From Paraburkholderia diazotrophica (GTDB lineage Bacteria; Pseudomonadota; Gammaproteobacteria; Burkholderiales; Burkholderiaceae), in assembly GCF_900108945.1 (NCBI RefSeq), contig NZ_FNYE01000002.1, forward strand, positions 62,001 through 126,000: a DNA stretch of 64,000 nt. Direction: 5' to 3'. Of the stretch, positions 38,328 through 47,529 are shown in pieces. Below the pieces are notes generated by a model. It made no database searches. It saw nothing but the letters and a program-made list of their open reading frames with translations, and was not told the DNA's origin. Position 1 is the stretch's first letter. The number at the start of each line of letters is the position of its first letter. The position numbers were made by a program, and so were the translations under genes.

Positions 38328-39050
38328 TTGAACGCGCCCGAATCGATCGAACTGAAGCCTGCCGAGCGTGCCGGCGTGATGCCTGCAAGCGTGCACGCGA
38401 TGGATGCCGACGAACTCGCCGCGCGGCGCCAGCGCTCGCGGCGCGCGACTTTCATCAAGTGGCTGCGCAAGGTGCATGGCTGGGTCGGGCTATGGGGTGC
38501 CGTGCTGGGTTTGCTGTTTGGCACGACGGGGTTTCTGCTGAATCATCGCGGAGGGCCGCTGAGCGTGTCGTCGGGTGAGCCGCAGGTCGAGCAGTTGCAG
38601 ATCGCGCTGCCGCAGCGCGGCTTCAAGTCGCCCGCCGACATGGCGCGCTGGCTGAAGGACGAACTGCATATCGACGGCAAGCCGGGCAAGCCGCGCCGCG
38701 AGCCCGCGCATCCTGTCGCCTGGGGCGACCATAGCGCAGTGCAGCCGGAGTTCTGGCAGGTGGGTATCGCGGGTCCGCATCAGAATGTGCAGGTCGAGTA
38801 CTGGGTGGGCAACGGCTTCGTGTCGGTGAAGCGCACGCAGAACTCGTTTCTGGGCACGATGAACAACCTGCACAAGGGCGTCGGAATGAGCGTCGGCTGG
38901 GTGTTGCTCATCGATACCATTGCGGGCAGTCTCATTCTGCTGTCATTGACGGGCGTGCTGCTGTGGACGGGGTTGAACCGGCGTCGGACGATAGGTGCTG
39001 TGCTCGTGCTCGGATCGATCGTGGCGGCTGTGGTGTGCGGGTTGATGTGA
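38328..39050 (+). CDS. PepSY-associated transmembrane protein, probably iron-regulated
   Basis: A 240-residue membrane protein of the PepSY-associated TM group often found beside siderophore receptors. A cytosolic N-terminus rich in charged residues leads to FIKWLRKVHGWVGLWGAVLGLLFG (first helix, with the conserved HGW). A periplasmic part follows, then NNLHKGVGMSVGWVLLIDTIAGSLILLSLTG and a last helix. No ATG fits: TTG 38328 is chosen because AGGAG lies 5 nt before it. The Fur box upstream supports a role in iron uptake or reductive release; the details are inference. Confidence 0.78.
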   Translation: MNAPESIELKPAERAGVMPASVHAMDADELAARRQRSRRATFIKWLRKVHGWVGLWGAVLGLLFGTTGFLLNHRGGPLSVSSGEPQVEQLQIALPQRGFKSPADMARWLKDELHIDGKPGKPRREPAHPVAWGDHSAVQPEFWQVGIAGPHQNVQVEYWVGNGFVSVKRTQNSFLGTMNNLHKGVGMSVGWVLLIDTIAGSLILLSLTGVLLWTGLNRRRTIGAVLVLGSIVAAVVCGLM

Positions 39051-39078
39051 CGAGTGGACGCTTGTTTGTCGCGCCCGT

Positions 39079-39420
39079 TTAGTCGTCTTGAGCGGGTTCG
39101 CGCACAGGCTCGTCGAGTTGCGCGAAGTTCGTGATCCGCACCTCGCCTTCGGGAAAGCGCGCGACGATTTCAAGTTCGCCGCCGAGCGCGCGAATATGAT
39201 CGCGCAGCGTCGAAATGTACATGTCCGTGCGCTGTTCGAGTTTTGCGATGCTCGGTTGCTTGATATTGAGCCGCTTCGCAAGCGCTTCCTGTGATAAACC
39301 GCGCGCATGACGTAGTTCGTGCAGAGGCATTTCGGCGCGGAGCTTGTTCGCCAGTGCCTTTGCGCGCGCCCGCGATTCAGCCGACATGCCTGCCCGCAGT
39401 TCTTCAAATTTTCTCGCCAT
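39079..39420 (-). CDS. XRE-family antitoxin (HigA-like)
   Basis: A 113-residue helix-turn-helix protein: LHELRHARGLSQEALAKRLN (about 34-53) with recognition helix NIKQPSIAKLEQ. A C-terminal extension (GGELEIVARFPEGEVRITNF) is typical of HigA/XRE antitoxins paired with RelE-like toxins. Its ATG lies 17 nt inside the toxin gene, giving a toxin-first operon as in higBA. It probably binds the repeat-containing operator before the toxin gene. Confidence 0.87.
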   Translation of the reverse strand: MARKFEELRAGMSAESRARAKALANKLRAEMPLHELRHARGLSQEALAKRLNIKQPSIAKLEQRTDMYISTLRDHIRALGGELEIVARFPEGEVRITNFAQLDEPVREPAQDD

Positions 39421-39778
39421 CTCTGGTTTCTCCGTGCGCTAGCTGCATCAGATGCAGCCGATAAAGAATTTCCGCTCGCGGTACGTTCTGTTCATACCAA
39501 CGGTCATGCCCTGTCTTGTCACCGCCTGCGAGCAGAATGGCGACGCGCCTTGGGTCGAACGCATACAGCACGCGATAGGGTCTGCCGCGATGTTGAATTC
39601 TCAACTCGCGCAGGTTGCCGAACTGCGAGCGAACGATCCGGCTCGAATGCGGGAAGGACAAAGCCGGACCGCATTCTTCCAGCAAGCGGACCGTCGCGTC
39701 GACGGATTCTTGTTCCGCCTCTCGCAGCCCTTCCCACCAGGCCTGAAATGCATCGGTGTACTCAACGACCCATGGCAT
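39404..39778 (-). CDS. RelE/HigB-superfamily toxin (phage Gp49-like)
   Basis: A 124-residue protein beginning MPWVVEYTDAFQAWWEGLRE. The core LRELRIQHRGRPYRVLYAFD and AILLAGGDKTG are diagnostic of the Gp49/HigB-like group of type II toxins, ribosome-dependent mRNA interferases in studied cases. ATG 39778 is chosen because GGAGG lies 10 nt before it and the longer frame runs through the promoter. It overlaps the antitoxin by 17 nt. The module is short and flanked by unrelated genes, consistent with a mobile cassette. Confidence 0.87.
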   Translation of the reverse strand: MPWVVEYTDAFQAWWEGLREAEQESVDATVRLLEECGPALSFPHSSRIVRSQFGNLRELRIQHRGRPYRVLYAFDPRRVAILLAGGDKTGHDRWYEQNVPRAEILYRLHLMQLAHGETRDGEKI

Positions 39779-39788
39779 CGAAAATATA

Positions 39789-39818
39789 CCTCCGAGGGAA
39801 TATTCCGTCAAGGGAATA
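39789..39818 (-). promoter_or_regulatory. Operator/promoter of the toxin-antitoxin operon
   Basis: Two direct copies of AGGGAATA (39795-39802, 39811-39818; plus-strand reading) with 16-bp periodicity surround the palindrome GGAATATTCC (39797-39806). On the minus strand TTGACG, 17 bp, TATATT forms a good sigma-70 promoter, though the start codon follows the -10 closely; the ribosome site GGAGG (39793-39789) lies between. The repeats suit cooperative antitoxin binding. Confidence 0.6.
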
Positions 39819-39988
39819 GTGACGGCTGCGGACCTGTTTCGGCGCGAGCGCAAAGTTCGCGTCAGCCGTCCGCAAAAATTCGATGCTAGGGATCAGGGAG
39901 GCCCGGCGACAGTCAGCCGAATGGCCGATGCCGGGCAAGAGAAATCGACCGCGAGCGACAACTCATCTCGCGACCGGGCACAGAAAAA

Positions 39989-41017
39989 CTAATCGGGAAT
40001 ACTACAAGCCGCTCCGCCGCTTGCCGCGATCTCACGCGCGGCCTTGGCGCCTTCGACTTGCAGCAAGGTCGGCAGCGATACGCCGTTCTTCGCCGCCGTC
40101 ACTTCAGCAAGAATCGACACGGCGATTTCAGGCGGCGTCCTGCTGCCGATATAAATCCCGACGGGCCCATGCAGCCGCGCGAGTTCGGTATCCGTGAGAT
40201 CGAACTCTTTCAGCCGTTCGCGCCGCGCCGCGTTATTGCGCCGCGAGCCTAACGCGCCAACGTAAAACGCGGGCGTCTTCAGTGCCTCCATCAACGCAAG
40301 ATCGTCGAGCTTCGGATCATGTGTGAGCGCGATCACTGCGCAGCGTTCGTCGAGCTTCATGTCGAGCACGGTATCGTCGGGCATCGTGCGGACCACTTTC
40401 GTGCCGGGCACGTCCCATTCGTCCGTGTACTCTTCGCGCGGGTCGCACACCGTTACCTGATAGTCGAGCCCCACCGCGATATTGCACAGATAACGCGACA
40501 ACTGCCCCGCGCCGATCACGAGCATCCGGTAACGCGGGCCGTGTATCGTCAGCAGACGTTTGTCGTCGAAGTCGACGCCATCCGTGGCCTGCGCGGGTCC
40601 CAGGCTCGCGACGCCCGTTTCCATATCGAGCGTGCGCGCAACGAGACGCCCCGCTTCGACGGCTTCACATAGTTCGGCGATGCCGCTCGCTTTCGTCAGC
40701 GGCTCCAGCACGAGTTGAATCGTGCCGCCGCACGGCAAACCGAAACGATGCGCCTCTTCTGCCGTGATGCCGTATTTCACCGCTTCGGGTTTCGTCTGCT
40801 CGATGCCGCGCTGGCGTACGCGATCGATCAGATCGTCTTCGATACAGCCGCCCGACACCGAGCCGACCACCGCGCCATCGTCGCGCACCACGAGCATCGC
40901 GCCTTCGGGACGCGGCGACGAGCCCCACGTCTTCACCACCGTCACGAGAAGCGCGCGATGTCCCTGCTCGAGCCAGCGCGCGCTGCTCTTCAGGACTTCG
41001 AGATCCACGCTGTCCAT
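39989..41017 (-). CDS. XdhC/CoxI family protein (molybdenum cofactor maturation)
   Basis: A 342-residue protein of the XdhC/CoxI family, which in known systems binds molybdenum cofactor and helps its sulfuration and insertion into molybdenum hydroxylases. N-terminal LVTVVKTWGSSPRPEGAMLV, SGGCIEDDLIDRV and GLPCGGTIQLVLEPL are family signatures. The C-terminal half has a Rossmann-like MLVIGAGQLSRYL and ALTHDPKLDDLALMEAL with GALGSRRN. It is the last gene of the cox operon and its ATG overlaps coxG by 28 nt. Confidence 0.92.
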   Translation of the reverse strand: MDSVDLEVLKSSARWLEQGHRALLVTVVKTWGSSPRPEGAMLVVRDDGAVVGSVSGGCIEDDLIDRVRQRGIEQTKPEAVKYGITAEEAHRFGLPCGGTIQLVLEPLTKASGIAELCEAVEAGRLVARTLDMETGVASLGPAQATDGVDFDDKRLLTIHGPRYRMLVIGAGQLSRYLCNIAVGLDYQVTVCDPREEYTDEWDVPGTKVVRTMPDDTVLDMKLDERCAVIALTHDPKLDDLALMEALKTPAFYVGALGSRRNNAARRERLKEFDLTDTELARLHGPVGIYIGSRTPPEIAVSILAEVTAAKNGVSLPTLLQVEGAKAAREIAASGGAACSIPD

Positions 41018-41577
41018 GATTTCTTCCTCTTCGGTTCTTCGCCTTCGGCACCGCCACTACCGGCCGCTTCGCCAGCAGCGGCTTCACTTACAGTGTCGCC
41101 CGAGTCGCCGGTTTCTGCTTGCGCGGCGCCACTGCCGCCCGTCACCTGCTCGCCGAAGCGTCTGAAGAACTCGCCGGCGAGCTTGCGCGCCGCACCGTCG
41201 ACGAGCCGCGAGCCGATCTGTGCAAGCTTGCCGCCAACCTGCGCGTGGGCCGTGTAAGTGAGCTTCGTCGCGTCGTCGCCGTCGGGTTCGAGCGTCACGT
41301 GAGTCTTGCCTTTGCCGAAGCCTGCGGCGCCGCCCTGGCCTTCGAACACGATCGTATAGGTGTGAGGCGCGTCGATATCGGTGAGTTCCATGCGGCCCTT
41401 GAAGCGCGCTTTCACGGGACCGACGGCCGCGCTCAGCGTGACCGCGTACGCATTGTCGCCATCGGGTTCGATGCTGTCGCAGCCGGGGATCGACGCGCGC
41501 AGGATCTCCGTGTCGTTCAGCGCGTCCCATGCCCGCTGCTGCGACACCGGCAGCGTGTAGGTTTCGGTCAGCTCCAT
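40990..41577 (-). CDS. coxG: CoxG-type SRPBCC protein
   Basis: A 195-residue SRPBCC (START-like) protein, MELTETYTLPVSQQRAWDAL, with DTEILRASIPGCDSIEP, the marker of the carbon monoxide dehydrogenase subunit G family. CoxG is thought to anchor or deliver CODH to the membrane in Oligotropha. The last 50 residues are Gly/Ala/Glu-rich, then KRKKSWTAWISKS, a basic amphipathic end that could contact the membrane. It overlaps coxE by 10 nt and xdhC by 28 nt. Confidence 0.9.
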   Translation of the reverse strand: MELTETYTLPVSQQRAWDALNDTEILRASIPGCDSIEPDGDNAYAVTLSAAVGPVKARFKGRMELTDIDAPHTYTIVFEGQGGAAGFGKGKTHVTLEPDGDDATKLTYTAHAQVGGKLAQIGSRLVDGAARKLAGEFFRRFGEQVTGGSGAAQAETGDSGDTVSEAAAGEAAGSGGAEGEEPKRKKSWTAWISKS

Positions 41578-42809
41578 GACGTTGCTCCTCCAGGTAGGGC
41601 GGCGCGTGCGGCATCGCGGGGCACGCGCGTCAATTGTGCGAGATCGCGGCCGAACGCAGCCAGGCTGTCGAGATTGTGAACAGGCTTGTGGGCATCGACG
41701 AACGGCAACATCGCCTGGACGCCGCGCGCCTTAGGCGCAAACTCGCTGTACCGCAGCAGCGGATTGAGCCACACGATCCGATGCGCGAAGCGGCGCAAGC
41801 GGGCCATTTCTGCTTCCAGCACGTCGATCGCTTCGTGATCGAGGCCATCGGTGACGAGCAGCACGGTCGCTCTGCCCGTCAGCACTCTGCGTGCCCAGCG
41901 CCGGTTGAATTCGGCGAGCGCGGCACCGATCCGCGTGCCGCCCGACCAGTCGACGACCTGATCCGCGAGCGCCGCAATCGCCACATCGGGGTCGCGTTCC
42001 TTCAGCGCACGCGTCGCGTTCGTGAGGCGTGTGCCGAACAGAAACACCTGCAAGCGCTCCCGCGATTGCAACAGCGCATGACAGAAGTAAAGCACGGCGC
42101 GCGAATAGCTGCTCATCGAGCCCGAAATGTCGAGCAGCAGCACGAGCGGCGGCTTGCGCGCGACGACGGCGCGATACTTCCACACGGTCCAGTCGCCGCC
42201 CGCGCGCACCGCATGCCGCGCGCTTGCGCGCAGATCGGCATGCGTTCCGTGCGACGCCGCTTTCAATCGACGTGTCGGTTCCATCGCGAGCGGCAAACGC
42301 TGCGCGCGAATCAGATGGCGCAGCGTGCGCCATTCATCCGCTGTGAGCGTGTCGAAATCGCGATGACGCAAGCGCTCTTCGGCGCTGAACGTCACATGCG
42401 CGTGCAGTTCGAGCTTGTCCTTGTCGTCGGATTGCGCGGCTTGCTTGCGCTGGTTCGCGTGATGGACGGCGAGTGCATCGGCGAGCCGGTTGTTGCGCTT
42501 CGGCGGCGGCACGCCGCTCGTCACTTTGGGCAACAGCAGTGCCCGCAGCTTGCCTTCCCAATCGGGATCGCGCCAGAAGAGATCGAACGCGGCATTGAAG
42601 AGCTCGCGCTCATCGGGCGCGCGCACGAGCAGCGCAGCGAGCGCGGCGCGCACATCGTCGCGGCGATCGAGTTCGATGAAGTGCAGCGCTTCGAGCGCAT
42701 CGACGGCCTGCGCCGGCGACATCGGCAGGCCCGCGCCGCGCAACAGCCGCACGAAGTGCACGACGTTGCGCGCGAGTGTCGGTGAGCCGGAATCGCGGTC
42801 GGGCATCAT
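41568..42809 (-). CDS. coxE: CoxE-type VWA-domain protein
   Basis: A 413-residue protein of the CoxE family. The N-terminal part is helical (VVHFVRLLRGAGLPMSPAQA), and the C-terminal von Willebrand A domain has the MIDAS motif LLLDISGSMSSYSRA (DxSxS), then TDGLDHEAIDVLEAEM. CoxE works with the MoxR ATPase CoxD to mature the Mo-Cu or Mo active site. ATG ATG at 42809/42806; the first is chosen, 8 nt after CGGAG. It lies 5 bp after the moxR stop. Confidence 0.9.
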   Translation of the reverse strand: MMPDRDSGSPTLARNVVHFVRLLRGAGLPMSPAQAVDALEALHFIELDRRDDVRAALAALLVRAPDERELFNAAFDLFWRDPDWEGKLRALLLPKVTSGVPPPKRNNRLADALAVHHANQRKQAAQSDDKDKLELHAHVTFSAEERLRHRDFDTLTADEWRTLRHLIRAQRLPLAMEPTRRLKAASHGTHADLRASARHAVRAGGDWTVWKYRAVVARKPPLVLLLDISGSMSSYSRAVLYFCHALLQSRERLQVFLFGTRLTNATRALKERDPDVAIAALADQVVDWSGGTRIGAALAEFNRRWARRVLTGRATVLLVTDGLDHEAIDVLEAEMARLRRFAHRIVWLNPLLRYSEFAPKARGVQAMLPFVDAHKPVHNLDSLAAFGRDLAQLTRVPRDAARAALPGGATSWS

Positions 42810-42814
42810 CGACG

Positions 42815-43702
42815 CTACTCCGTCGCCTCGAGACACTGCTGGATCTGTGCGGCGTCGAAACGCGCGAGATCGTCCTGATACTTGAGCAGCACACCCAGCG
42901 TGTTCTGCACCGATTGCGGATCGAGTTCTGTGACACTGAGCGCCGCGAGCGCGCGGCACCAGTCGATCGTTTCGGCAATGCCGGGCGCCTTGAACAGATC
43001 CATCCCGCGCAGACGATGCACGAAATCGACGGCACGGCGTTGCAGCGCTTCGCCCGTCTCCGGCGCGCGCGCCGCGACGATCGCAAGTTCGCGTTCGCGC
43101 TCGGGATAACCGATCCATTGATACAGGCAGCGGCGTTTCAACGCATCGTGTACTTCGCGCGTGCGGTTCGACGTCATCACGACGAGGGGCGGATGCTCGG
43201 CGCGCACCGTGCCGTATTCTGGAATCGATACCTGAAAGTCCGACAGCAGTTCGAGCAGGAACGCCTCGAACGGTTCGTCGGCGCGGTCGATCTCGTCGAT
43301 CAGCAGCACGCGCCGCGCGCCCGGATGGTTTTCGTCGGGCAACAGCGCCTGCAGCAGAGGGCGCTTCAACAAGAATTCGCCGCGATAGAGCGTGCTGTTG
43401 TCGGGCTTTTCGCCAGCAGCTTCAGCGAGGCGCAACGCCATGATCTGTCGCGGATAGTCCCACTCGTACAACGCGCTCGCCGTATCGAGTCCTTCGTAGC
43501 ATTGCAGCCGCAGCATCGACGTGCCGAGCATGCCCGCTGCCGCCTTCGCCAGCTCCGTCTTGCCGACGCCCGGCTCGCCTTCGACGAAGAGCGGCCGTTC
43601 CATGCGCAGCGCGAGATAAAGCGCGGTCGCGAGGTCGCGGCTCGCGTAGTAGCCTTGGCGCGTGAGCAGCGCGAGTGTTCCGTCGATTGAAGCTGGCTGC
43701 AT
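42815..43702 (-). CDS. coxD: MoxR/CoxD-type AAA+ ATPase
   Basis: A 295-residue MoxR-family ATPase. Walker A is EGEPGVGKTELAKAAA (about 37-52), Walker B is RVLLIDEIDRADEPFEAFLLE, sensor 1 is VVMTSNRTREVHDALKRRC. In the Oligotropha cox system CoxD is a chaperone that assists sulfur and copper insertion into the CODH active site. It starts 115 bp after coxM, a gap containing a strong hairpin, and is followed closely by coxE. Confidence 0.91.
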   Translation of the reverse strand: MQPASIDGTLALLTRQGYYASRDLATALYLALRMERPLFVEGEPGVGKTELAKAAAGMLGTSMLRLQCYEGLDTASALYEWDYPRQIMALRLAEAAGEKPDNSTLYRGEFLLKRPLLQALLPDENHPGARRVLLIDEIDRADEPFEAFLLELLSDFQVSIPEYGTVRAEHPPLVVMTSNRTREVHDALKRRCLYQWIGYPERERELAIVAARAPETGEALQRRAVDFVHRLRGMDLFKAPGIAETIDWCRALAALSVTELDPQSVQNTLGVLLKYQDDLARFDAAQIQQCLEATE

Positions 43703-43761
43703 GGTTCTCCCGGGCGCGTCGGCTCGCGTGGCTCAAAACAAACGGCGCCGATAAACGAAAT

Positions 43762-43780
43762 GGCCCGGACGCGCCGGGCC
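43762..43780 (-). terminator. Intra-operon hairpin between coxM and the MoxR gene
   Basis: A perfect GGCCCGG / CCGGGCC stem with a 5-nt loop, followed on the minus strand by ATTTCGTTT. The T-run is weak, so this may be a partial terminator or an RNA-stabilising element that sets lower expression of the maturation genes than of the structural subunits. Confidence 0.45.
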
Positions 43781-43817
43781 TCTGCATGCTCAAACGCTTT
43801 GCGGCATCACCTGCCCG

Positions 43818-44621
43818 CTAGCCCAATGCCGTTCGCACCGCGCGCGCCGTCAGCACTGGTATCAGATGCGCGCGATATTCGGCGCTCGCATGCAGATCGG
43901 TGTTGAGGTCGTCCGGTGCGATCGTCACGCCGCGCGCTGCCGCTTCGGTGAAGTTCGCGTTCAGCGCATTCTCCAACTCCGCCGAGCGGAACACCGATGG
44001 CCCCGCGCCCGTGATCGCGACGCGCACGCCGCCCGCCGTCTTCGCGACGAACACGCCCGTCAGCGCGAAGTGCGATGCGGGATTCTTGAACTTCTCATAC
44101 GCCGCTTTTTCCGGCACGGAAAACTCGACGGCGACGATCAGTTCATCGGCGTGCAACGCGGTCTCGTACATGCCGACGAAAAAGTCGGCGGCCGGGATGC
44201 TGCGCCGGTCCGTCACGACGGTTCCATCGAGTCCGAGCACGGCAGCGGGATAGTCCGCTGCGGGATCGTTGTTCGCGATCGATCCGCCGATCGTGCCGAG
44301 CGCGCGCACCTGCTGGTCGCCGATATCGCCGGCGAGAAGCGCGAGCGCGGGCAGCACGCGCTGCACGTCCGTATTGTTCGCCACATCCGCATGACAGACG
44401 GCCGCGCCGATCGTCACCTTCTGCGGCTCGACGCGAATCTGCTTCAGTTGCGGAATGCGCGTGACGTCGATCAGCTTCGACGGCTGCGCAAGACGCAGAC
44501 GCATCGTCGGCAACAGGCTTTGCCCGCCCGCCAGAAACTTCGCCTCGCTGTCGGCGGTGAGTGCGGACACGGCGCTCTTCGGATCGGCTGCACGTTGATA
44601 GTCGAATGAATACGAATACAT
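43818..44621 (-). CDS. coxM: CoxM-type FAD subunit of a molybdenum hydroxylase
   Basis: A 267-residue FAD-binding subunit (CO dehydrogenase M/xanthine dehydrogenase B family). The FAD loops are KFLAGGQSLLPTMRLRLA (about 28-45) and ALGTIGGSIANNDPAADYPA (about 107-126). The subunit passes electrons from the 2Fe-2S clusters to the acceptor. It is third in the S-L-M order, 21 bp after coxL. Its start MYSYSFDYQRAAD follows AGCGGAGGCCAAC. Confidence 0.94.
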   Translation of the reverse strand: MYSYSFDYQRAADPKSAVSALTADSEAKFLAGGQSLLPTMRLRLAQPSKLIDVTRIPQLKQIRVEPQKVTIGAAVCHADVANNTDVQRVLPALALLAGDIGDQQVRALGTIGGSIANNDPAADYPAAVLGLDGTVVTDRRSIPAADFFVGMYETALHADELIVAVEFSVPEKAAYEKFKNPASHFALTGVFVAKTAGGVRVAITGAGPSVFRSAELENALNANFTEAAARGVTIAPDDLNTDLHASAEYRAHLIPVLTARAVRTALG

Positions 44622-44642
44622 GTTGGCCTCCGCTGTGAGCGC

Positions 44643-47036
44643 TTAGGGACGTGCCTGCGCGTTTTGCGCAGCGTGGATCGCGGACCACACGCGATGCGGC
44701 GTGGCGGGCATCTGCAGGTCCTTGACGCCAAGCGGCGCGAGCGCATCGATGATCGCGTTGATCACGGCGGGCGGCGAGCCGATCGCGCCCGCTTCGCCGC
44801 AGCCCTTCACGCCGAGCGGATTGTGCGTGCACGGCGTGCCTTTCGCGGTCTCGACGGTGAACGACGGCAGATCGGACGCTTTTGGCATCGCATAGTCCAT
44901 GTAAGAGCCCGACAGCAACTGGCCGCTTTCGTTGTCGTACACGCAGCGCTCCAGCATCGCCTGGCCAATGCCCTGGCCAAGCCCGCCGTGCACCTGTCCT
45001 TCGACGATCATCGGATTGATCACGTTGCCGAAGTCGTCGACGGCCGTGAAGCGCTCGATGCGCGTCTCACCCGTATCGACGTCCACTTCGACTTCGCAGA
45101 TATACGCACCCGACGGATACGTGAAGTTCGACGGATCGTAGAACGCGCTTTCGTCGAGACCCGGTTCGAGCTTGTCGAGGGGGTAGTTGTGCGGCACATA
45201 AGCCGCGAGCGAGACGTCGGCGAATGTCTTCGTGCGGTCCGTGCCCGCGACGCGGAATGTGCCGTTCTTGAACTCGATGTCGTCGGCCGATGCTTCGAGC
45301 AGATGCGCGGCGATCTTCTTCGCCTTCGATTCGATCTTGTCGAGCGCCTTCATGATCGCCGAGCCGCCGACGGCAATCGAACGGGAGCCATACGTACCCA
45401 TGCCGAACGGAATGCGCCCGGTGTCGCCGTGCACGATCTCGATGTTGTCGAGCGGCACGCCGAGCCGGTCGGCCACGACTTGCGCAAAGGTTGTTTCGTG
45501 GCCCTGGCCATGACTGTGCGAGCCGGTGAACACGGTGACGGAGCCTGTCGGATGCACGCGTACTTCGCCCGCTTCGAAAAGGCCCGCGCGCGCGCCGAGC
45601 GCGCCCGCGATGTTCGACGGCGCGAGGCCGCATGCTTCGATGTAGCACGAGTAGCCGAGGCCGCGACGCTTGCCGTTATTTTCCGATGCCTGCCGGCGCG
45701 CGTCGAAGCCTTTCACGTCCGCGAGTTCCAGCGCGCGGCTCAGGCACGCTTCGTAGTCGCCCGTGTCGTAGGTGAGGCCGACGGGCGTCGCATACGGGAA
45801 CGAGCGGATGAAATTGCGCCGGCGGATTTCGGCGGGCTCGATGTTCATTTCGCGCGCGGCCGTTTCGACGAGCCGCTCGACGACATACGTCGCCTCCGGG
45901 CGGCCTGCGCCGCGATACGCATCGACGGGCACCGTGTTCGTGAACACCGCTTTCACTTCGGCGTAGATCGCGGGCGTCGCGTATTGGCCCGCGAGCAGCG
46001 TCGCGTAGAGGATGGTCGGTATGCTGGAGGCGAACGTCGACAGATACGCGCCCATGTTCGCGATCGTATGCACGCGCATCGCGAGGAACTTGCCGTCGGC
46101 GTCCATCGCGAGTTCGGCTTTCGTCACGTGATCGCGGCCGTGCGCGTCCGACAGAAACGCTTCGGAACGCTCGGCAGTCCACTTCACCGGACGGCGGATT
46201 TTCTTCGAGGCCCACGTCAGCGCGACGTCTTCGGCGTATAGAAAAATCTTCGAGCCGAAGCCGCCGCCGACATCGGGCGCGACCACGCGCACTTTCGATT
46301 CCGGCAACGACAGCACGAACGCCGCCATCAGCAGCCGTTCGACGTGCGGATTCTGATTCGCCACGTAGACGGTGTAGCTGTCGTCCTGCTGCGAGTAACT
46401 GGCGTTGACTGCGCGCGGCTCGATTGCGTTCGGCACGAGGCGGTTGTTGACGATATCGAGCGTCGTCACGTGATGGGCTTTTGCGAACGCGGCATCCGTG
46501 GCCGCCTTGTCGCCGTGGCCCCATGTGTAGCAGGTGTTGTCGGACACTTCGTCGTGGACGGCGGGCTGGCCCGGATCGGCGGCGTGCGCGGTGTCGACGA
46601 CGGCGGGCAGCTCGTCGTAGATCACGTCGATCAGTTCGGCGGCGTCTTTCGCGGCCTTCACCGAATCGGCGATCACGAGCGCGACCTGATCGCCGACGTG
46701 GCGCACTTTCGTATGCGCAATCACCGGGTGCGGCGGCTCGTTCATCGGCTTGCCGTCGACGCTGTGAATCAGCCAGCCGCACGGCAGCCCGCCGACATTT
46801 TCAGCGGCGAGATCGGCGCCTGTGAAGATCGCGACGACGCCGGGCGACTGCTTCGCCGCTTCGGTGTCGATGCTCTTGATGCGCGCGTGCGCATGCGGCG
46901 AGCGCAGGAACACGGCGTAGGTCTGGCCGGGCAGAACGATGTCGTCGGTGTACTGGCCGTTGCCCGTCAGAAAGCGATAGTCTTCCTTGCGCTTGACGGG
47001 CGTGCCCACCATGCGTTGCGTATCGGGTGCGTTCAT
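44643..47036 (-). CDS. coxL: CoxL-type molybdopterin subunit, form II
   Basis: A 797-residue catalytic subunit of the xanthine oxidase/CO dehydrogenase family. The active-site loop reads AYRGAGR (373-379), the form II signature, instead of AYxCSFR with the copper-binding Cys of true form [16 protein letters not shown] (about 253-263) and the late [14 protein letters not shown] with the catalytic Glu are present. The real substrate is therefore open: weak CO oxidation, or an aldehyde or heterocycle. It follows coxS by 10 bp. Confidence 0.94.
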   Translation of the reverse strand: MNAPDTQRMVGTPVKRKEDYRFLTGNGQYTDDIVLPGQTYAVFLRSPHAHARIKSIDTEAAKQSPGVVAIFTGADLAAENVGGLPCGWLIHSVDGKPMNEPPHPVIAHTKVRHVGDQVALVIADSVKAAKDAAELIDVIYDELPAVVDTAHAADPGQPAVHDEVSDNTCYTWGHGDKAATDAAFAKAHHVTTLDIVNNRLVPNAIEPRAVNASYSQQDDSYTVYVANQNPHVERLLMAAFVLSLPESKVRVVAPDVGGGFGSKIFLYAEDVALTWASKKIRRPVKWTAERSEAFLSDAHGRDHVTKAELAMDADGKFLAMRVHTIANMGAYLSTFASSIPTILYATLLAGQYATPAIYAEVKAVFTNTVPVDAYRGAGRPEATYVVERLVETAAREMNIEPAEIRRRNFIRSFPYATPVGLTYDTGDYEACLSRALELADVKGFDARRQASENNGKRRGLGYSCYIEACGLAPSNIAGALGARAGLFEAGEVRVHPTGSVTVFTGSHSHGQGHETTFAQVVADRLGVPLDNIEIVHGDTGRIPFGMGTYGSRSIAVGGSAIMKALDKIESKAKKIAAHLLEASADDIEFKNGTFRVAGTDRTKTFADVSLAAYVPHNYPLDKLEPGLDESAFYDPSNFTYPSGAYICEVEVDVDTGETRIERFTAVDDFGNVINPMIVEGQVHGGLGQGIGQAMLERCVYDNESGQLLSGSYMDYAMPKASDLPSFTVETAKGTPCTHNPLGVKGCGEAGAIGSPPAVINAIIDALAPLGVKDLQMPATPHRVWSAIHAAQNAQARP

Positions 47037-47046
47037 GGCGGGCTCC

Positions 47047-47529
47047 TCAGGCGGTCGCGCCGGCTTTCATGCCGGCTGCGCCCTGAATGACAGCCTTGAC
47101 GATGTTGTGATAGCCCGTGCAGCGGCACAGGTTGCCGACGAGCTGACGACGCACGTCGTCTTCAGTGAGGTCCGGATTCGTTTCGGCGAGCGCGGTCGCG
47201 CTCATTACCATGCCCGGCGTGCAGAAGCCGCACTGCAGGCCGTGGCATTCGCGGAAAGCGGCTTGCATCGGATGCAGTTCGCCGTTCTTCGACAGTCCTT
47301 CGATCGTCGTGATTTCCTGGCCTTCGGCCTGCACGGCGAGCATGTTGCAGGACTTGATCGCGCGGCCGTTCAGATGAACCGTGCACGCGCCGCATTGTGC
47401 TGTGTCGCAGCCGACGTGCGTACCCGTCAACCGCAACTGTTCGCGTAGAAACTGGACAAGCAGGGTGTGTGGTTCGACGTTCGCGGTAACGGGTGAACCG
47501 TTCACCGTCAGACTGATGCTGATCGCCAT
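47047..47529 (-). CDS. coxS: CoxS-type 2Fe-2S subunit
   Basis: A 160-residue iron-sulfur subunit with two 2Fe-2S clusters. The plant-type cluster ligands are C41, C46, C49 and C61 ([16 protein letters not shown]...SC). The second set is C100, C103, C135 and C137 ([10 protein letters not shown] ... [11 protein letters not shown]). It is the first gene of the seven-gene operon, with ATG 47529 preceded by AAGGAGACAGTTC. A GCCCC/GGGGC hairpin sits just upstream (about 47563-47576). Confidence 0.95.
   Translation of the reverse strand: MAISISLTVNGSPVTANVEPHTLLVQFLREQLRLTGTHVGCDTAQCGACTVHLNGRAIKSCNMLAVQAEGQEITTIEGLSKNGELHPMQAAFRECHGLQCGFCTPGMVMSATALAETNPDLTEDDVRRQLVGNLCRCTGYHNIVKAVIQGAAGMKAGATA

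Noticed and set aside
44643..47036. True (form I) carbon monoxide dehydrogenase
   Set aside because: The active-site loop is AYRGAGR, lacking the cysteine that binds copper in form I enzymes.
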